Source of the DNA: an uncultured Oscillospiraceae bacterium
GTDB lineage: Bacteria > Bacillota > Clostridia > Oscillospirales > Ruminococcaceae
DNA: 64,000 nucleotides
Direction of reading: 5' to 3'
Assembly: GCA_900548355.1 (NCBI GenBank)
Contig: URKR01000012.1
Span: forward strand, 5,436-69,435
Shown here: positions 52,271 to 60,893 of the stretch, in pieces
How positions within the stretch are numbered: position 1 is the stretch's first letter
Layout of the letters: every line of letters begins with the position of its first letter
The notes under the pieces: generated by a model
Database searches by the model: none
The model's input: only the letters and a program-made list of their open reading frames with translations
What the model was told of the DNA's origin: nothing
Made by a program: the position numbers and the translations under genes

Positions 52271-52513
52271 TTATGCGGTCATCCGTGCGACCAGGTCAAG
52301 CAGGTCGCCCACGTCCTTCAGATCGCGAACATCGGCGAGCTTGAACTTGATCGAAAACTTCTTCTCGATGGCGGTCAGCAGGTTGATCTGCTCCAGGCTG
52401 TCCCAATCCTCGATATCGTCGGCGCAGGTGTCGCGGGTGATCACGAGGGTGTCGTCGTCAAAATTGTCGCGGAAAATCTCCTGTACCGCGTCCAGGATGG
52501 CTTGCTCAGTCAT
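52271..52513 (-). CDS. Acyl carrier protein
   Basis: The 80-residue protein is an acidic four-helix carrier with the phosphopantetheine Ser in DSLEQINLL (Asp-Ser-Leu, about 43-45). It differs from housekeeping AcpP (usually GADSLDTVELVM) by the WDSLEQINLLTAIEKKF context, typical of specialised ACPs used with AMP-ligases. Start 52513 follows AAAGGAGCC; a longer frame is not supported. It leads the minus-strand set ACP-MaoC-SDR-GNAT. AcpS at 22992 could load it. Confidence 0.9.
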   Translation of the reverse strand: MTEQAILDAVQEIFRDNFDDDTLVITRDTCADDIEDWDSLEQINLLTAIEKKFSIKFKLADVRDLKDVGDLLDLVARMTA

Positions 52514-52681
52514 GGCGGGTGGCTCCTTTGTCTCAAAATCATCATGCAAAAACAGCGCAGCCCCCAAGCAGGCAGGGGCGCGTGAGCATTTCTATGCATG
52601 AATTATACCACACTTTATTGCTTATTACAAACCACACTTTCCTGTTTCGCCAATAAATTCGGGGGAACGTACCTTGAAAGC

Positions 52682-52736
52682 ATAGAGAATGTGGCGGCGC
52701 GCGCTGTACGCCGCTGCATTCTCAACGCATTTTACC
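52682..52736. repeat. Short inverted repeat related to the 7011 element
   Basis: AGAATGTGGCGGCG and CGCCGCTGCATTCT pair with one mismatch around a 9-base loop. It lies at the end of the 52756 gene on the minus strand and may also act as its terminator. Confidence 0.45.
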
Positions 52737-52755
52737 GCATCTTGCTTGATTTTCC

Positions 52756-53073
52756 TCACAACCCGTAATCCTCCAACATCTTCTGCAGCTCGGCTTCGTC
52801 CTGCACCGGCACGCCCTGCTGCAAAGCCAGAACATCCTGTTCGGGCAGCATCCGTACACGGATATCGTATTCCGCCAGCGGGCCCTGGCCGTCGCCGCTG
52901 TAAAGCGCCAGATATCCGCCGCTCTCTTTGAGCAGGTAACGCGGGGCCTGCCGGCTTCGCTGCACAAGCGCGGCATGCCCGAACCAGACGCAGGCCGCCA
53001 CCACACAGAACACAGCCACCGCCGCCAACAAACCCAGGTACCCGCGCAGGGCTTTGGGGAGTTTGCGCTCCAT
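52756..53073 (-). CDS. Small membrane protein with BofC-like C-terminal half
   Basis: The 105-residue protein has a basic N terminus, one membrane helix (YLGLLAAVAVFCVVAACVWF, about 12-31) and an extracytoplasmic domain (RYLLKESGGYLALYSGDGQG, then LPEQDVLALQQGVPVQDEAE and LQKMLEDYGL). The ending LPExDxxLLxxGxxVxxxxELxxxLEDYG recalls the C-terminal domain of BofC, a sporulation protein, and similar short Clostridia proteins. GGAGGTGGC precedes ATG 53073. The role here is unproven. Confidence 0.7.
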   Translation of the reverse strand: MERKLPKALRGYLGLLAAVAVFCVVAACVWFGHAALVQRSRQAPRYLLKESGGYLALYSGDGQGPLAEYDIRVRMLPEQDVLALQQGVPVQDEAELQKMLEDYGL

Positions 53074-53231
53074 CCCTGCCACCTCCTTTCCGGCACGCGG
53101 GCGGGGCAAGCAAACGGGCGTGCCCCGCCAACGCGGCACTGTTATACCCAGTATGGCCCGGTACAGCGTGCAAAAATCAAATTCTTATGAAATTTGCGTG
53201 CGACGGCTGTACTTTTGGTTATACTTTGTGG

Positions 53232-53237
53232 TATAAT
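53232..53237 (+). promoter_or_regulatory. Putative -10 box for the penicillin-binding protein gene
   Basis: GTGGTATAATGC contains a consensus TATAAT 95 bases before the AUA start. A second TATACT lies at 53220-53225. No convincing -35 accompanies either. Confidence 0.5.
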
Positions 53238-53332
53238 GCAGTCTATGGTATTGTCCATTCGTGTGTGACGCGGTTCGCCGCGCCGCTGCCGATAGAAGTT
53301 GAACACCCATCCCGTAAAAGGAGGCGGTCCCC

Positions 53333-55897
53333 ATAGACCCCAAACAGCAACGGCACCTTTCCACCCAGGGGGCGAAAGCGCCGGGCCAGGGCCCGGCCGA
53401 TGGTGCCCGGAACGGTAAAAAAGCAAAAAAGAAAAAGCGCCGCAGCGTCGTAGGCACCATCTTCCGGTTTATCGGTTGTATGTTCTGTGTCGGGATTATG
53501 CTGGCCAGCGTCGGCGCGGTGCTGCTTTCCATGTACGTTGTGCAGGTTACGGCTGACCCCGAAGGCCTGCTTGACCTGGAAAGCCGCCGTTCGGCCCAGT
53601 CCTCTATCATTAAAGATAATGACGGCAACGATTATGCAACCCTTTCTTCCGGCAGCAGCACTTCGTTCTGGGTATACCTGACCGATGTGCCTGAAAACCT
53701 GCAGAACGCCGTCGTCGCGATTGAGGATAAGAATTTCTATAACGAAATCGGCGTCAACTTTACGCGTACCATCGCCGCCGCGCTCAACGAAATCACCGGG
53801 CATGAACTGCTTGGCTCCCGCCAGGGCGCTTCAACGCTGGAACAGCAGCTTGTCAAAAACCTGACCAAGGATGATAAGCAGGACTATATGCGTAAGGTGC
53901 GCGAAATTTTCCGCGCGATCGGCCTGTGCAACCGCTACAGCAAGGAAACCATTCTTGAAGCCTACCTCAACACAGTCCCGCTGAGCGGTACCATTGTCGG
54001 CGTCGGCGCCGGCGCGGAGGAATACTTTGGCAAGGATGTCAGTGAGCTGACCCTTTCAGAGTGCGCGGTGCTCGCCTCGATCTCCCGCAGCCCGACCAAC
54101 TACAACCCCTTCACAAACCCTGAAAACCTCATCACCCGCCGCAACCATGTGCTGGCAGAGATGCGCAACCAGGGCTATATCACCGAGGAAGAGTGCAACG
54201 CCGCGATGGCCGAAACCATCACCCTGGCTGAGACCAGCGATGTGAACGATACCAAAGCCTACAGCTCGAACAACTCCTATTTTACCGAGGCTGTCATCAC
54301 CCAGCTGACCAAGGACCTTATGGAGGTCTATGGCTACGAGACTGTGGCCGAGGCCCAGTCCCACATTTTCAACGACGGCCTGCGCATCTACTCAACGGTT
54401 GACCCTGAGGTGCAGACCGCGCTCGAAAACCTTATGCTCAACGAAGCAGACGAAAATGGCAATGAGCTCTTCCCGGCCCTGTGGCATGAGGAGGAAGTCC
54501 GCAGCGACATCCCGGTCGGCAGCGAGATCACCTATGATTCGAACGGCCTGCCGATGAACCCCATCGACGAGACAGCCAGTTCGATCTTCTCAACCGACGA
54601 TATCCCTGTTTATACCGACAGCACCAATACCACCTTCAAGACCGGCAGCTATACCGGCGACGACGGCAACGAGTACGTCCTCTTCTATGAGGAGGTCCGC
54701 ACCCAGGCGGCCGCCGCGGTCGTCAGCAGTGAGGAAGGCAGCAAGGGCGAGGTTGTCGCGATTGTCGGCGGTTTGGGCGAAAAGACGGTCGACCGCGGCA
54801 CCAACCGCGCGCTTGACGCGCACCAGACCGGTTCGACGATGAAGCCGATCGCCGCCTATTGCCTGGGCATTGACGACAAGCTCATCAACTATTCGACTGC
54901 GCTCGAGGATTCCCCGCTCTACCCGGCTTCGAGCAAGAAGGTGCTGAACACCGAGCTCTGCCAGCGGCTCGGCCTTTCGACCAGCGCGAGCGACCCAGCC
55001 AACCTGGCCCGCAACGATGTCTGGCGTGATTGGCCTGTCAACTATGGCGACGCCGGCGGCGACGGTGCGCTGATGCTGATCTACGATGCGATACGGCAGT
55101 CTTACAACACGATCGCCGTCCGCGTCGGCTCGATGGTCGGCGTCGATTATATGTATGATTTTGTCACCGATACCCTCGGCTTTGAGTATATCGAGGAGAC
55201 CGACGCCGATCTCGCGCCGCTCGTCCTCGGCGCGCAGAGCCAGGGCCTGACCGTCGTCGAGCTGGCCAACGCCTATACAATGTTCACCGATGGCACCTAC
55301 ACCACCCCGCATTTCTACACCCGTGTGGAAGACTATCAGGGTAACGTCGTGCTTGATATGAGCGATCTGGTCACAACCACCCAGGCGATCGACCCTGAGA
55401 CCGCCGTTATCATGAACCGGCTGCTCTCGAACGTCTGGGTCAACCCCGGTACCGCCCGCAACAAGAAGCCCGAGACCGAAGGCATCGACGCAGTCGGCAA
55501 GACCGGTACAACCTCCAACTTCCAAGACTTCACCTTCGCCGGCCTGACCCCGTACTATTCGGTCGGCGTCTGGTGGGGGTACGACCAGCCGTATGATATG
55601 AGCTCGGTTAAATCGAACGTTGACGGCCAGCCGACCCAGTACCTCTTCAAGTATCTGATGGAGGAAGTCGAGGCGGGCCTGCCGGCCAAGCAGTTCTACT
55701 GGAACGACAACGTGAAGCCCTACCAGTTCAACCCGAGCACCGGCGCGATTGTGTCCTCCGGCGGGCTGACCGGCTACTACACCGACGACAACCTGCCTGA
55801 TTCCACCACCAGCGCCCTGGCGAGCGATCCCTACGCCCAGGCCGCGCAGGAAGCGCAGGACCTGGCGGCGCAAAACGCTGTAGACCCCACGGCCTGA
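53333..55897 (+). CDS. Class A penicillin-binding protein (PBP1A-like), apparent AUA start
   Basis: This bifunctional enzyme polymerises and crosslinks peptidoglycan on the outer face of the membrane. From ATA 53333 the protein has 854 residues: a lysine-rich cytoplasmic tail (NGKKAKKKKRRSVVG, about 28-42), a membrane helix (about 44-66), the GT51 glycosyltransferase domain (VAIEDKNFYNEIGVNFTRTI, SRQGASTLEQQLVKNLT) and the transpeptidase domain with STMK (HQTGSTMKPIAAY) and KTG (AVGKTGTTSN), then a Gln/Ala-rich tail. AAAGGAGGCGG lies 8 bases before ATA 53333. The next in-frame ATG (53480) lies inside the membrane helix and has no ribosome binding site; there is no GTG, TTG or CTG between them. 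Confidence 0.9.
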   Translation: MDPKQQRHLSTQGAKAPGQGPADGARNGKKAKKKKRRSVVGTIFRFIGCMFCVGIMLASVGAVLLSMYVVQVTADPEGLLDLESRRSAQSSIIKDNDGNDYATLSSGSSTSFWVYLTDVPENLQNAVVAIEDKNFYNEIGVNFTRTIAAALNEITGHELLGSRQGASTLEQQLVKNLTKDDKQDYMRKVREIFRAIGLCNRYSKETILEAYLNTVPLSGTIVGVGAGAEEYFGKDVSELTLSECAVLASISRSPTNYNPFTNPENLITRRNHVLAEMRNQGYITEEECNAAMAETITLAETSDVNDTKAYSSNNSYFTEAVITQLTKDLMEVYGYETVAEAQSHIFNDGLRIYSTVDPEVQTALENLMLNEADENGNELFPALWHEEEVRSDIPVGSEITYDSNGLPMNPIDETASSIFSTDDIPVYTDSTNTTFKTGSYTGDDGNEYVLFYEEVRTQAAAAVVSSEEGSKGEVVAIVGGLGEKTVDRGTNRALDAHQTGSTMKPIAAYCLGIDDKLINYSTALEDSPLYPASSKKVLNTELCQRLGLSTSASDPANLARNDVWRDWPVNYGDAGGDGALMLIYDAIRQSYNTIAVRVGSMVGVDYMYDFVTDTLGFEYIEETDADLAPLVLGAQSQGLTVVELANAYTMFTDGTYTTPHFYTRVEDYQGNVVLDMSDLVTTTQAIDPETAVIMNRLLSNVWVNPGTARNKKPETEGIDAVGKTGTTSNFQDFTFAGLTPYYSVGVWWGYDQPYDMSSVKSNVDGQPTQYLFKYLMEEVEAGLPAKQFYWNDNVKPYQFNPSTGAIVSSGGLTGYYTDDNLPDSTTSALASDPYAQAAQEAQDLAAQNAVDPTA

Positions 55898-55910
55898 CCA
55901 CAAATCACAC

Positions 55911-55957
55911 ACACTGCCCCTGGGCTGCGAACGGCCCGGGGGTAGTTTGTTTTTATG
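55911..55957 (+). terminator. Terminator after the penicillin-binding protein gene
   Basis: CCCCTGGGC and GCCCGGGGG pair around TGCGAACG, followed by TAGTTTGTTTTTAT. Confidence 0.7.
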
Positions 55958-56050
55958 CTGCGGACGATGTGCACAGTCTGTGGTTGCAACAAAAACAATC
56001 CACGATGCACAGGGCTGCCTGTACACATTGACCAAAAAAGCCCGCGCGGC

Positions 56051-56079
56051 TTGCATCGGCCGTGGGGATATGGTATAGT
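56051..56079 (+). promoter_or_regulatory. Promoter of the ACT-hom-thrB operon
   Basis: TTGCAT (56051-56056) and TATAGT (56074-56079) are 17 bases apart. Confidence 0.7.
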
Positions 56080-56121
56080 TATCTCTGCCACGAGCACAAC
56101 TGTTTACGGGAGGGATACACT

Positions 56122-56550
56122 ATGCCGGAGCGCCGTTTTCTTCTGGTGGATGCCGAAGTCCTGCCTGACGTTTTCGTCAAGGTGCTGGAGGCCAAGCAGC
56201 TGCTGGCGTCGGGCGCGGTCAGCAACATATCGCTGGCGGCGCGGCAGGCCGGTATCTCCCGCAGTGCGTTTTACAAGTACAAAGATTTTGTCTTTGATGC
56301 TGAAACCGGCCGCGAAACCATCACGATCATTGCTACGCTGGTTGATCGTACCGGCGCGCTGCAGGGGCTTTTGTCCGGCATCTCGTCGGCCGGGGCCTCC
56401 ATCGTCACCATCACCCAGTCGCGGCCCGAAAACGGAGCCGCTCAGGTGGAGGTTACGGTGCGCACCGGCACCATGCAGATGACGGTGGAAGAAATGCTGC
56501 TGCGCCTGTCACGCCAGCCCAACGTGGTCGAAGTGCACCGCGGCGGCTGA
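56122..56550 (+). CDS. ACT-domain protein upstream of homoserine dehydrogenase (PheB/ThrR type)
   Basis: The 142-residue protein has a helix-turn-helix-like N-terminal part (NISLAARQAGISRSAFYKYK, about 36-55) and a C-terminal ACT domain (ITIIATLVDRTGALQGLLSG, about 70-89). This matches the UPF0735/PheB family, one member of which (ThrR) represses threonine genes in Bacillus. GGGAGGG precedes ATG 56122. It is the first gene of the ACT-hom-thrB set, so regulation of threonine synthesis by amino acid binding is a reasonable inference. Confidence 0.87.
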   Translation: MPERRFLLVDAEVLPDVFVKVLEAKQLLASGAVSNISLAARQAGISRSAFYKYKDFVFDAETGRETITIIATLVDRTGALQGLLSGISSAGASIVTITQSRPENGAAQVEVTVRTGTMQMTVEEMLLRLSRQPNVVEVHRGG

Positions 56551-56588
56551 AACCGTCCGGCCCAATTCAAACAGGGGGAGGAACTTCT

Positions 56589-57818
56589 ATGGCAAACATC
56601 GCGATCCTGGGCTTCGGCACCGTCGGCAGCGGCGTGCTGGAAGTCTGCCGCCGCAACGCGGCTTCTATTGCCCGCCGCGCCGGCGAACCGGTTGAAGTTA
56701 AATATATTCTGGATGTGCGGGATTTTTCCGATTCGCCGGACGCCGCCCTTTTTGTCAGGGACCTTGATGTGATCCTGGCTGACCCCAGCATCCGGGTTGT
56801 GGTGGAAACAATCGGCGGCACCAAGTTCGCTTACCCTTATGTGCGCCGGTGCCTTGAAAGCGGCCGCAGCGTCTGTACCTCCAACAAGGAGATGGTTGCC
56901 ACCTACGGCGCCGAGCTGCTGGCCCTGGCCCGTGCGCACGGCGCGGCCTTCCTGTTTGAAGCCAGCGTCGGCGGCGGCACCCCGATCATCACCCCGATGC
57001 ACCAGTGCCTGGCCGCCAACCACATAAGCCGAATCGAAGGCATTGTCAACGGCACCACCAACTTTATGCTGACCAAGATGCGCCGTGAGCAGATGGAGTT
57101 TGACGCAGCGCTTAAAGTGGCCCAGCAGCTTGGCTACGCCGAGACCAAAGACCCCGGCGACGATGTGGACGGCCGCGACGCCTGCCGCAAAATCGCGATC
57201 CTCGGCTCGCTGGCCTGCGGCCACGCCCTTTACCCTGAAAACATCCCGACCCGCGGTATCCGGGATATCACCGTTGCCGACCTGCGTGCAGCCGAACGGC
57301 TGGATTGCGCGGTCAAACTCATCGCCTGGTACTGCGAACTGCCGGAAGGCGGCGCTTCGGCCGGGGTGGAACCTATGCTTGTTCCGCTGGAAAACCAGCT
57401 TTCCCGCGTTGACGATGTGTTCAATGCGGTTTTGATGCGGGGCGATATGCTCGGCGACGTTGTCTTTTACGGCAAGGGCGCCGGCAAGCTGCCCACGGCC
57501 AGCGCTGTTGTAGCCGATGTGATCGACGCGCTCAAAGAAGGCTCAAAGGTGCACGACAGCCTGTTCTGGGTTCCGTCGGAACGCCGCCCCGGTTCGCTGC
57601 CGGACACTGCCTCCTACCGTTGGTATCTGCGGGCAGTCGGTGTCAACACCGCGGTGCTGGCCGGCCTGGCCGGCCCGGGCAGCCCTGTTGCGGAAGATGC
57701 CTGCGGCGCAGCCTACCTGCTGCACGCGGCAACCCCGGCTGAAATTGAAACCCTGCGCGCCAAACTGGCTTTGCTTGGCGGCAGGCTGGCCCTGGCCATG
57801 AAGGTCTTGGCTGATTGA
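56589..57818 (+). CDS. hom: Homoserine dehydrogenase
   Basis: Hom reduces aspartate semialdehyde to homoserine. The 409-residue protein has the NAD(P) motif IAILGFGTVGSGVLEV (about 4-19), TSNKEMVATYGAEL (about 98-111), GGGTPIITPMHQCL and GIVNGTTNFMLTKM (about 135-165) and DPGDDVDGRDACRKI. There is no long C-terminal ACT domain; a feedback function could come from the preceding ACT protein. GGGGGAGG precedes the ATG. Confidence 0.96.
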   Translation: MANIAILGFGTVGSGVLEVCRRNAASIARRAGEPVEVKYILDVRDFSDSPDAALFVRDLDVILADPSIRVVVETIGGTKFAYPYVRRCLESGRSVCTSNKEMVATYGAELLALARAHGAAFLFEASVGGGTPIITPMHQCLAANHISRIEGIVNGTTNFMLTKMRREQMEFDAALKVAQQLGYAETKDPGDDVDGRDACRKIAILGSLACGHALYPENIPTRGIRDITVADLRAAERLDCAVKLIAWYCELPEGGASAGVEPMLVPLENQLSRVDDVFNAVLMRGDMLGDVVFYGKGAGKLPTASAVVADVIDALKEGSKVHDSLFWVPSERRPGSLPDTASYRWYLRAVGVNTAVLAGLAGPGSPVAEDACGAAYLLHAATPAEIETLRAKLALLGGRLALAMKVLAD

Positions 57819-57842
57819 CAAAAGGGAGGGAATTCGCATACG

Positions 57843-58736
57843 ATGGTAACAGTCACCGTTCCGGCCACCAGCGCCAATGTCGGCGCGGGGTTTGACTCGC
57901 TCGGCCTTGCCCTTTCGATGCACAACGTCTTTACTTTTGAGGAATCCCGCCGCATCGAAATCTCCTCCCTGGATGGCACCCATATCCCCAGCGGGCCGAA
58001 CAACCTTGTGTTCCGCAGCGCCCGTGCGGTGTATGACCAGCTCGGTATTCCGCTCAAAGGCCTGCGGATCACCCAGCGCAACGATATCCCGATGGCCCGG
58101 GGCCTTGGTTCGTCCTCGGCCTGCATCGTGGCCGGTCTGCTTGGTGCGAACGCGCTGCTTGGCAGCCCGCTGACCCAGCGCCAGATGCTGACCCTGGCCA
58201 CCGCCATTGAAGGCCACCCCGACAACGTCGCCCCGGCCATGCTCGGCGGCTTTGTCACCAGTGTCTATGACGAGGGCCTTGTTTACACCGTCAAGAAGGA
58301 CATTGACCCTGACCTGGCCTTTGCGGCTTTTGTGCCGGATTTTCGGCTGCTGACCGCCAAAGCGCGCGCGGCGCTGCCCGAGATGGTCTCCCACAAGGAC
58401 GCCGTCTATAACCTGTCCCGTGCGGCGCTCGCCACTGCGGCCTTCTGCGACGGTGACTACGCGCTGCTCGGCGTCGCCACCAAGGACGCGCTGCACCAGC
58501 GTTACCGCCTGCCGCTGATCCACGGCGGAGACGAAGTGTTCGAACTTGCACAGGATCTGTGCGCGCTCGGCGTTTATATTTCGGGCGCCGGGCCGACCAT
58601 CATCGCAGTTGTCCACAAAGATGATGATGAATTCTTCACCCGTGCCCGCGCTGCGCTGGAAAAGAGCGAGGCGCTTCGCCATTTCACCTTGTACCGCCTG
58701 CTGGCCGACAATGCCGGCGCCAAGGCGGAAAGCTGA
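57843..58736 (+). CDS. thrB: Homoserine kinase
   Basis: ThrB phosphorylates homoserine toward threonine. The 297-residue GHMP kinase has TVPATSANVGAGFDSLGLAL (about 5-24), the phosphate loop RGLGSSSACIVAGLLGANAL (about 88-107) and ISGAGPTIIAV (about 250-260). The hom stop lies 24 bases upstream and GGGAGGG precedes the ATG. The final step gene thrC is not in this window. Confidence 0.95.
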   Translation: MVTVTVPATSANVGAGFDSLGLALSMHNVFTFEESRRIEISSLDGTHIPSGPNNLVFRSARAVYDQLGIPLKGLRITQRNDIPMARGLGSSSACIVAGLLGANALLGSPLTQRQMLTLATAIEGHPDNVAPAMLGGFVTSVYDEGLVYTVKKDIDPDLAFAAFVPDFRLLTAKARAALPEMVSHKDAVYNLSRAALATAAFCDGDYALLGVATKDALHQRYRLPLIHGGDEVFELAQDLCALGVYISGAGPTIIAVVHKDDDEFFTRARAALEKSEALRHFTLYRLLADNAGAKAES

Positions 58737-58886
58737 TACTGCCACGCTTAGGGTGCAACCTGAAAAATCTCAGGCATTGTCCAATTCTTCTTAAAAGCGG
58801 CGCCTGCTGCTTTGGGGCGGATTTTCCGGCACCTTTGATTGATCGGATGCACCCGGGCTACAACGAGAAAGGGAAGGGAAGCCAAG

Positions 58887-60092
58887 ATGGCTCTGATTGT
58901 CCAAAAATTTGGCGGGACTTCGGTCAAGGACCGCACCCGCATCTTTAATGTGGCGCGCATCGTCGCCAACACCCGCAACGCCGGCAACGATGTGGTTGTC
59001 GTAGTCTCCGCCCAGGGCGATACCACCGACGACCTCATTGCCAAAGCGGCCGAAATCACGGCCGATCCATCCCACCGGGAAATGGATATGCTGCTGGCCA
59101 GCGGCGAACAGATTTCGATCGCGCTGCTGGCGATGGCGCTGCAGGAAATCGGCGTCTCGGCGGTCAGCCTGACCGGCTGGCAGGCCGGCTTTGTCACCGA
59201 CCGCGCCTATTCCAAAGCGAGGATCAAGCGGATGGATACAGAGCGGGTGGAAAGCGAGCTTGCACGCAACCGGGTTGTTGTGGTGGCCGGTTTCCAGGGG
59301 TTAAACCGCTCGGACGATATCACCACCCTCGGCCGCGGCGGGTCGGATACTTCGGCCGTTGCGCTGGCCGCGGCGCTCCACGCGGACCGCTGCCAGATTT
59401 ATACCGATGTGGAAGGCGTTTTCACCGCGGACCCGCGCAAAATCCGCAAAGCAACCAAACTGCAGGAGATCACCTTTGATGAAATGCTTGAGCTCGCCTC
59501 GCTCGGCGCCCAGGTGCTCAACAACCGCAGTGTGGAACTTGCCAAAAAGTACGGCGTGGAGCTGGAGGTCCTCTCCAGCATCAACCCGATGCCCGGCACC
59601 ATTGTAAAGGAGGAAACCAAAGTGGAAGGTATGCTTATCAAAGGCGTTGCCAAGGATGACAACGTTGCCGTTATCTCGATTCTGGGGGTCCCTGATGTGC
59701 CCGGCACCTCCTTCAAGGTCTTCAGCCTGCTGGCCCAGCGCAACATCAATGTGGATATCATCCTGCAGAGCACCGGCGCCAACGGCAACAAAGACCTGAT
59801 CTTCACCGTACCCCTCACTGATGCCGAAAGCGCCGTTTCGGTGCTGAAGGAACATGCCGGCCGCTTTGGCGGCGGTGAAATCACCGTTGACAAGAGCTTT
59901 GCCAAGGTCAGCGTCGTCGGCGCCGGCATGCAGAGCCACCCGGGCGTTGCCTCCACCATGTTCGAAGCCCTCGCCGGCCAGAACATCAACATCCACATGA
60001 TCTCGACCAGCGAGATCAAGATCAGCGTCATCATTGATAAGGCCGAGGCCGACCGTGCCGTCGCCGCCATCCATGACGCATTCATCCAGTAA
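58887..60092 (+). CDS. lysC: Aspartate kinase
   Basis: LysC phosphorylates aspartate, the first step to lysine, methionine and threonine. The 401-residue protein begins LIVQKFGGTSVKDRTRIFNV, has the catalytic domain to about residue 245 (GRGGSDTSAVALAAALHADR) and two C-terminal ACT domains (VPDVPGTSFKVFSLLAQRNI and GAGMQSHPGVASTMFEALAG). It is the alpha-type chain, likely feedback-inhibited by lysine and/or threonine. GGAAGGGAAG precedes the ATG. About 150 bases separate it from thrB, without a visible promoter. Confidence 0.96.
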   Translation: MALIVQKFGGTSVKDRTRIFNVARIVANTRNAGNDVVVVVSAQGDTTDDLIAKAAEITADPSHREMDMLLASGEQISIALLAMALQEIGVSAVSLTGWQAGFVTDRAYSKARIKRMDTERVESELARNRVVVVAGFQGLNRSDDITTLGRGGSDTSAVALAAALHADRCQIYTDVEGVFTADPRKIRKATKLQEITFDEMLELASLGAQVLNNRSVELAKKYGVELEVLSSINPMPGTIVKEETKVEGMLIKGVAKDDNVAVISILGVPDVPGTSFKVFSLLAQRNINVDIILQSTGANGNKDLIFTVPLTDAESAVSVLKEHAGRFGGGEITVDKSFAKVSVVGAGMQSHPGVASTMFEALAGQNINIHMISTSEIKISVIIDKAEADRAVAAIHDAFIQ

Positions 60093-60115
60093 AAACTGCC
60101 CTGCATTCGCACAAG

Positions 60116-60155
60116 GCGGCCCCGCCGAACCCACCACGGCGCGGGCCGCTTTTGG
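60116..60155 (+). terminator. Terminator after lysC
   Basis: GCGGCCC (60116-60122) pairs with GGGCCGC (60143-60149), an inner GCCG/CGGC arm extends it, and TTTTGG follows. Confidence 0.7.
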
Positions 60156-60175
60156 CATATCCCGCCCGGCCGCTC

Positions 60176-60204
60176 TTGCCCTGCGCTGGCCAAGGTGGTA
60201 TAAT
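60176..60204 (+). promoter_or_regulatory. Promoter of vanZ-folC
   Basis: TTGCCC (60176-60181) and consensus TATAAT (60199-60204) are 17 bases apart. Confidence 0.75.
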
Positions 60205-60296
60205 CAGGAAACCGTCGGGGCTGTTTCGCAGCCTGCCGGCGCCATCCGCCATCCCGGCCCCGTCACGCCGCGGGGCCATACCAGTGAGGATTTATA

Positions 60297-60893
60297 ATGG
60301 AACATGAAAAGACAAGCCCCTGGCTCATTGCCTTCCGGGTTATCTTCACCATCGCCCTCATCGCCTGCATTGCCTTTATCTTCCGCAATTCGCTCGAATC
60401 GGGGGCTCTCTCCTCGGCCCGGAGTCAGGCCGTTATGCAGAAAATCAACGAGATCCTCTCGGTCGTCAACCTCGGCCCTCTGTCCGAGCACACCGTCCGC
60501 AAGCTCGCCCATTTTGCCGAGTTTACCCTCGAAGGCTTCCTGCTCATGCTCTGCCTGCGGGTGTATACCAACCGTTTTGTGCGCCACATCAGCTGGCCGC
60601 TGCTTGGCGGCATGACCACTGCCCTGCTGGATGAGACGATCCAGCGCTTCATCCCGAACCGAACCTCCCAGGTGACCGACGTCTGGATCGATATGGCCGG
60701 GGTGGTGTTCGGCGCCCTGATCGCCCTGATTCTGCTGTTGATTGTGCGGGGGCTCATGGCGTTCCATACCGTCAAAAAGGAAAACCGCCGCCTGCGGGCT
60801 GAGCGCGCGGCCTTACTGCGCCAGCAGGAGGAAGACCGTCTTGACGCAGCCCCATCGCACAATGAACAACTGGACAGGAGGGAACTGCTATGA
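60297..60893 (+). CDS. VanZ-family membrane protein
   Basis: The 198-residue protein has four membrane helices, with the family core RKLAHFAEFTLEGFLLMLCL (about 68-87) and LLDETIQRFIPNRTSQVTDV (about 110-129; acidic residues conserved). VanZ-type proteins are membrane proteins sometimes linked to glycopeptide tolerance, but most copies are chromosomal and of unknown role. A charged C-terminal tail follows the last helix. The stop overlaps the folC start by 4 bases. Confidence 0.87.
   Translation: MEHEKTSPWLIAFRVIFTIALIACIAFIFRNSLESGALSSARSQAVMQKINEILSVVNLGPLSEHTVRKLAHFAEFTLEGFLLMLCLRVYTNRFVRHISWPLLGGMTTALLDETIQRFIPNRTSQVTDVWIDMAGVVFGALIALILLLIVRGLMAFHTVKKENRRLRAERAALLRQQEEDRLDAAPSHNEQLDRRELL

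Noticed and set aside
58737..58886. Lysine riboswitch before lysC
   Set aside because: The interval is only 150 bases and lacks the conserved core; a small hairpin near 58760 is not sufficient.
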